Source: Trochalopteron elliotii (taxonomy: Eukaryota; Chordata; Aves; Passeriformes; Leiothrichidae). Taken from it: a stretch of 64,000 bases of DNA. Made by a program: the position numbers and the translations under genes. A model generated the notes under the pieces. The model did no database searches. It saw only the letters and a list, made by a program, of their open reading frames with translations, and was not told the DNA's origin. Positions 59,051-64,000 of this stretch are shown one piece after another. Within the stretch, counting starts at the first letter, position 1. Each line of letters opens with the position of its first letter. The stretch spans positions 2,175,536 to 2,239,535 of the forward strand of contig JANPWX010000029.1 in NCBI GenBank assembly GCA_024734555.1, in the 5' to 3' direction.

Positions 59051-61118
59051 TGAGGTCAGACTCAGGCCCACAGATTTTAGGGCAGACCCCCTACAACCCC
59101 CCTACAGGCTGTTACTTCTCAATGCCCTTGCTGTGCACCCTCTGCAGTGTGTTGAGCTGCTTAAGCAGTTTATAACATCTGCTTGTTCTCACTGCAGCTC
59201 CCTACTTGTGTATTCCTCTGTGTGTGCTCAAATCCCATTCCCTCACATACTGAATTCAAACTGAATTTGAAATACTGATGAAAACTACTATTAAGTAACA
59301 GTGGCAGAAGGGGAGCAGTTCTGTTTGGTCATTCTAAATGCTAACTTGGCTTACTGGGCATTTTGATTGACTTAAACTCCTCAATTTGGTAAAGTTTTTT
59401 TGTACATTAAAGGAGTTATGGTCAAAGAAATACAATTAACATTTGGAGAAAAAGTGTGTAATGTGATTTTTATTTCTTATCTTATGTAAAGGTTTTCATC
59501 TAAGGAGGAAAGGAATTCATTCCTCCTCTGTGCAATATGGGGAGGATTTGTGAAGTGGAAAAGGTATTTGAAGCTAATTATTGAATTGAGAATGTCTTCC
59601 TACAAAAATCTTAAATTGCATTAAGTCTAGATTACATTGTAATTAGGTTAGATATTCTTTCAAACATGAATTCAGTGTTTTGCTTGTTGCCCTTCAATTG
59701 ACTGAATTTTCACATCCTGTCTGAATGGTCACTTTATCATTACACTGCCACAAAACTATTTAAATAGATGTTATTTTAGAGATAAATTCAGCCTGAGAAG
59801 GCTTCTTTCTCAGAAAGGATATTACATATTACAGAGGATGATGCCAGTGCTTGTATGTGATATCAGAAACATTAATACAATAAAAGATTATGGTTGTGGT
59901 AGTAGTTTTATGAATGCAATTTCACCTGGAATTATATTCTAAATGGATTTTGTTACAGTAAGATTAATTTGAAAGACCCAGCTATCTTAAATACAAATTT
60001 TACTGGATCTTTTATGTATCTTTTTATTGGGTATATGAATAGGAGTTGGATATGAGTCTTGTTTGAAAAGAATACACTGTGTAACTCAAATGTGCTGGTA
60101 GGGTCAAATTTTAGCTCCTGCTCAGAATTTCAGCAAATCTGCCTGGCTCTGGAAGGAATTGTGTGGCTCTGCTGCAGTTTTTGGGCTGCAGCAGTTTCTT
60201 AACTAACATTTCACATAACTTCTTTGCTCATGCTGGTGGTCAATTGAAATTCATCATCTGATCATGGGGCACAGTGTTGGGTTCTGTGCAAGAGGAGAGG
60301 TGTCTCTGTGCTCACATTAACAATTTTGGTGTGCAGGGAGAACCCTGCCTGGCTGTCACACAGCACCTGGACTTCAGCACTGCAGAGGCTTCTCAGTCTG
60401 ATGACTGACCTTCCCATAGGGCAGCCTACCTTCCTTCTGGAAACTGTCTTTTCTGTGTATAAGAAGCCTTAAATTCTGGGCTCAGCTGAAGCTCTGGGTG
60501 CATACTCAACATTATGACGTAGACATTTGATTATTGATCTGTTTGGTTTCCTCAAGTCTCAGGACAGTGTAGCACAAACTGCCCCTCTTTTCCCTGCTCA
60601 GCTATTGGCAGCTTGGGGCGGGGGGGTCACACCAAAAGCTGGTGACAGAATTCTGTTGGTTGTGCACAAGAGGGAGACCTCAAGGGTGTCTCCCCCCAAG
60701 TCATAGAAGCCCCTCTGCTTGAGTCAATTAACATGAAGTTGGATAACATAGAATGTTCTGGGAGCAATCCCTTCTTTGCAAGGCATGAAGCTCTTGCACC
60801 CCTGGGGTTTTCATCAATCTCAAATTTTTGTGACCTATATTGCAATATGAGCTCCCCTCTCTTTTTGTTAGTGTCTGTGTGTCTCTGTTGTTTTTTTTTC
60901 TTCAGAAAGATGCAAGTTACTTTACTTGAGACTCTACTTTTTCATACCAGCAATTCCCTTTTGTGTGATCTTTACTTCTCTTCTAAACAGCACGTGTTTT
61001 TTTCTCCTATTTCTCTGCTTTGTTTGGAGAATTGGATGTTCCCTGAGTTCCTGCCCTTATGTGCAAAAGATTGGAATTGCAGAGCTAGATAGTAGACAGA
61101 ATTTAGGGGGAAATTCTG

Positions 61119-61205
61119 TTATCACAGAATCACTAGATTGGAAGAGACCTTCAAGATCATCAAGTCCAACGTATGCCCTAACATCTCAACTAAATCATGG
61201 CATGT
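61119..61205 (-). mobile_element. CR1 LINE 3'-end fragment
   Basis: ATCACAGAATCACTAGATTG followed by GAAGAGACCTTCAAGATCAT and CAAGTCCAAC is the clearest CR1-type 3' end in the window, in antisense orientation. It is truncated and lies about 60 bp before the LTR-like element at 61264. Confidence 0.75.
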
Positions 61206-61263
61206 ATTACAACATACATATCCCAGGCAATTTAAGAAATCTTACTTAAAATTCCTAATTTTT

Positions 61264-61735
61264 TGTTGTTGCAGCAGCCCTCTTAGTAGAGAGTAAAAGC
61301 GAGCCGAGGCACAAACTTCTTGTTAAACACAGCATAAAAAGGGCCCTGATTTATTCCCCTTCACAGCTTAGTCATCTTAACTCCAACTATTCCCTGACTT
61401 TGGCTGCAGCAAGCTCCTACTTTGGGTTTCCCTTGCAGCCTCTGACTGCTCACCCAGACTGACCTCGCAGCAGGGATTCTCTCTCCCAAGGATCCTTCTT
61501 CTTCATGATTCTCTCCTTCATAGCTCCTCAAGCTTCCTCCTCCATGATGATCCTCCCCTTACTGGCTCACCCCCCTCTTTTATCTCTCATCCTTATTGGA
61601 CACAGCTGTTACTCAGGGGTGAGGTCACCTGTATTCCCTTCTCCTGCAGTTTGTCTGCACAGGAGGTACTGGAGTGGAGGATTTCAGGGCTCTAAACATA
61701 CCTTATGCCTTTCTTTCTTCTTTCAGCCTGTTCAA
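61264..61735 (-). mobile_element. Antisense LTR-like element of an endogenous retrovirus
   Basis: On the minus strand there is a TATA-like ATAAAAGA (61577-61584). About 225 bp downstream is AATAAA (61350-61355). Then comes a U5-like stretch with GTGCCTCGGCTCGCTTTTAC, ending GGCTGCTGCAACA next to 61264. This order and spacing match a retroviral LTR (U3-R-U5) as in avian ERVK-type elements. The C/T-rich plus strand across 61380-61560 is the complement of a G/A-rich U3. No coding part flanks it, so a solo LTR is likely. The right border is uncertain and no target duplication was confirmed. Confidence 0.6.
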
Positions 61736-64000
61736 TAAATACAATTGTAGCTGGGCCAGTCTGTAGTTCTAACTCAGGCATGTATTCATCTGCACAGCAC
61801 ATGTGCAAGTAGATATTTATTCTTTACTTCTTTGTTTGATGTGTAGCTTAAAGTACTGTTTAGGGTGTTGAGTAGTTTTTAACAAAATGTTTTCTCTTAA
61901 AAGAAAACAAAAGGAAAAAAGAAACAGCAAGGCAGTCAGAGCATGCTGGTGACAAACACTTGAGTGCCACAGAGGAGCTCCTGCTCTCTCTGAGCCCTCT
62001 CTGGAAAGCAGCAGCTCTGCTGTGGTACGTGAGCAGTGACACTGGGCTTTGTGCTGCACTGAGAGCCTGGGTTCATTCTCAGCAATTTGTCAATCAGTGT
62101 CACTACCCTGCATCAGAGCCCTGGGCTGGAGCCTCTGCATGGCTCCAGCCTGTTCTGGAACTGTTGAAACTCACTCACAGGGGCCTCACCTCTCACTCAA
62201 CCAACACTCTATTTCATTGACATGTGTTTTGTTCCATGGTTGGGGTTTATTTCAGTTGAAGTATTACTCTGTAGAAAATGACTTGTGCCTGTGCCTACCA
62301 TAACACTGTGTCATTTTTATTCATATGCCCTTTCTTTGGCTTTAACTAAGCCCTGCGGGCTTGGAATTGAAGGATTAAAAAATAACAATAGCAAATAAAA
62401 AGCATAATTTTATTTTCAATGTTGCTAGGTACCTCATTCTGTGTACCTCATTTATTATTTGCTAGATAGCTGTAGGCACACCAAGCAGCTCACCGAAGGA
62501 ATGAACAGAAAATATGAAAACAGTGATTATCCTCTAAAATCCAAATTAAACAGGCTATTGTCATTACTGCTTTTATGTCATTTCTCTAAATTCTTTAGGT
62601 GCCATCATATCCCAGACTACTTTTATTTGCTGCAGTTCTGTAATTAACAGCTGTAATGAGAAGAGGAGGATTGAAATGTAATTTAAATATTCCCCTTGAA
62701 ACTCGTGTGCATCCTGTGAGTGAGGAAACACTGTGCTGGAGAACATATTCTTCACTGCAGGGCTTCTTCACCCACAGGACCACCTGGTCCAGCCTCAGCT
62801 GAAGTCCCTGGAAAGGCTCCAGTGAGTGCCAGCAGGCTTTGGATCAGGATGTGTGAAACGAGGTCATGTGGAAAGTTAAACACGAGATACCATATTCCAG
62901 ACTGTAGCTGTGCACATGTGCACTAAATGGGGAGAGCTACTGGAACCCACTCTGCTGGAAGATGCTGTTTGGAGAATAAATGGCTGATGGCATAGGATTA
63001 GAAGGACTCAAAAGACACAAGATCTTGATTTACTTCTATTTTTCCATGTACAAACTGAGCAGAGGCTAAAAGCATAATGTTTTTTTCTAAGTGGCTCTGA
63101 GATACCACTTAGATTTTTTTCCCCCCTTCATTTCTCCTATTCTCTTTTTTTCTTTTAATCATACTAAGAGGCTGCCTCTTCCATCAGAGACTGGAAACTT
63201 TAAAAAGAGCAAGGTTTCTCTAACTTCTCTTTCCCTGGCTGTCCTTTCCCTTCCTTTTTTTTTGCAGAAAGATTTGCCCCACCATAAATGGGAGTTCTGA
63301 TGATTCTGACTGAAACTGCAAATTGGTTGGGCAGACCTTATGTTTTAATTTACTTAAAATGTTTGGTTTCGAGTTTAAAGTAGTTTATGCAATGGAAAAT
63401 CTATATATATGTGGGAAGCTGGACATGTGTACTTGTATACCTAAAGTTTGGGAATACCAGAGTAAAAAGGAACTCTGTACAGAATTTATCCAAAATTGGA
63501 TTAGAATTCTCAATGTGCTGCCTGGATACTGGAAATTAATTTTCCAAGTTCAAAAATGAACTAATGCCCTTACAATTTAATCTCAGAATAATTTCACTAC
63601 AGATGAAACTTAGGAGTATTCTCTTGTAAATATATTCAGTATCCTCCATTTTTGAACAAAACACAGTCCATATTATGGTTTTTGCTTTCATAGTGATTCT
63701 GACTCTGATATCTTTCATATGCTCGTTACAGATTCCTGATGCAACACTGGAAAATGCTCTGAGATCTTTCTTGCTGTTTTAATTGTGAATTCATATGTAC
63801 CTATAAAGCTCCCAACTTCCAATTCCACAAGCAAGTTGGAGACAGAGAGGGAGGCTGCATTAGTGTTTCACCTTTAGCAGCAGCTAGAAAAGTGTGAGAC
63901 ACTCAAACTGCTGTTGCCTGTACTCTGCCTGTTCTGTGAATAAATAGGTTGTCAATCTAGCACTTTAAGCATGCACTTTCTTCTTTTTTAACCTTGCTTC

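Overview
This window is avian nuclear DNA, probably from a songbird. It lies inside one large plus-strand gene, teneurin-3 (TENM3). The bird assignment rests on CR1-like LINE fragments, two LTR-type endogenous retrovirus remnants that resemble songbird elements, A/T-rich introns with short exons, and exon translations that follow vertebrate TENM3 nearly residue for residue. There are no prokaryotic features, tRNAs, rRNAs, CRISPR arrays or complete single-exon genes.

Six constitutive coding exons are resolved to the base: 8159-8364, 15173-15368, 18127-18228, 36931-37125, 42434-42634 and 44376-44561. They total 1086 nt (362 codons), all have canonical AG/GT borders, and their reading phases fit together. 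They encode the start of the ectodomain: a juxtamembrane region with two N-glycosylation sequons and a furin-type RERR motif, then EGF-like repeats 1-7. EGF2 and EGF5 each have Tyr in place of the third Cys, the signature that leaves a free Cys for the covalent dimer in this family. The transmembrane segment and cytoplasmic domain lie before the window. EGF8 and the NHL, YD-repeat and toxin-like C-terminal regions lie after it.

Two possible splice variations stand out. The first is a candidate 33-nt microexon at 22027-22059, in matching phase, which would insert a basic 11-residue peptide between EGF1 and EGF2. The second is a pair of donors 27 nt apart at the end of the EGF7 exon (44561 or 44588). 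The distal donor is of the rare GC type and adds nine residues between EGF7 and EGF8, the known teneurin splice site A.

About 98% of the window is intron. It holds a 71-bp ATA microsatellite (6028-6098), a diverged 214-bp tandem duplication (10747-11155), a five-copy 39-bp minisatellite (42862-43057), several minor tandem repeats, five degraded CR1-like pieces and two LTR-like elements. Every element that could be oriented runs antisense to TENM3. The last 19.4 kb (44562-64000) is one incomplete intron. Exon calls come from reading frames, splice sites and remembered TENM3 protein; no database search was possible.
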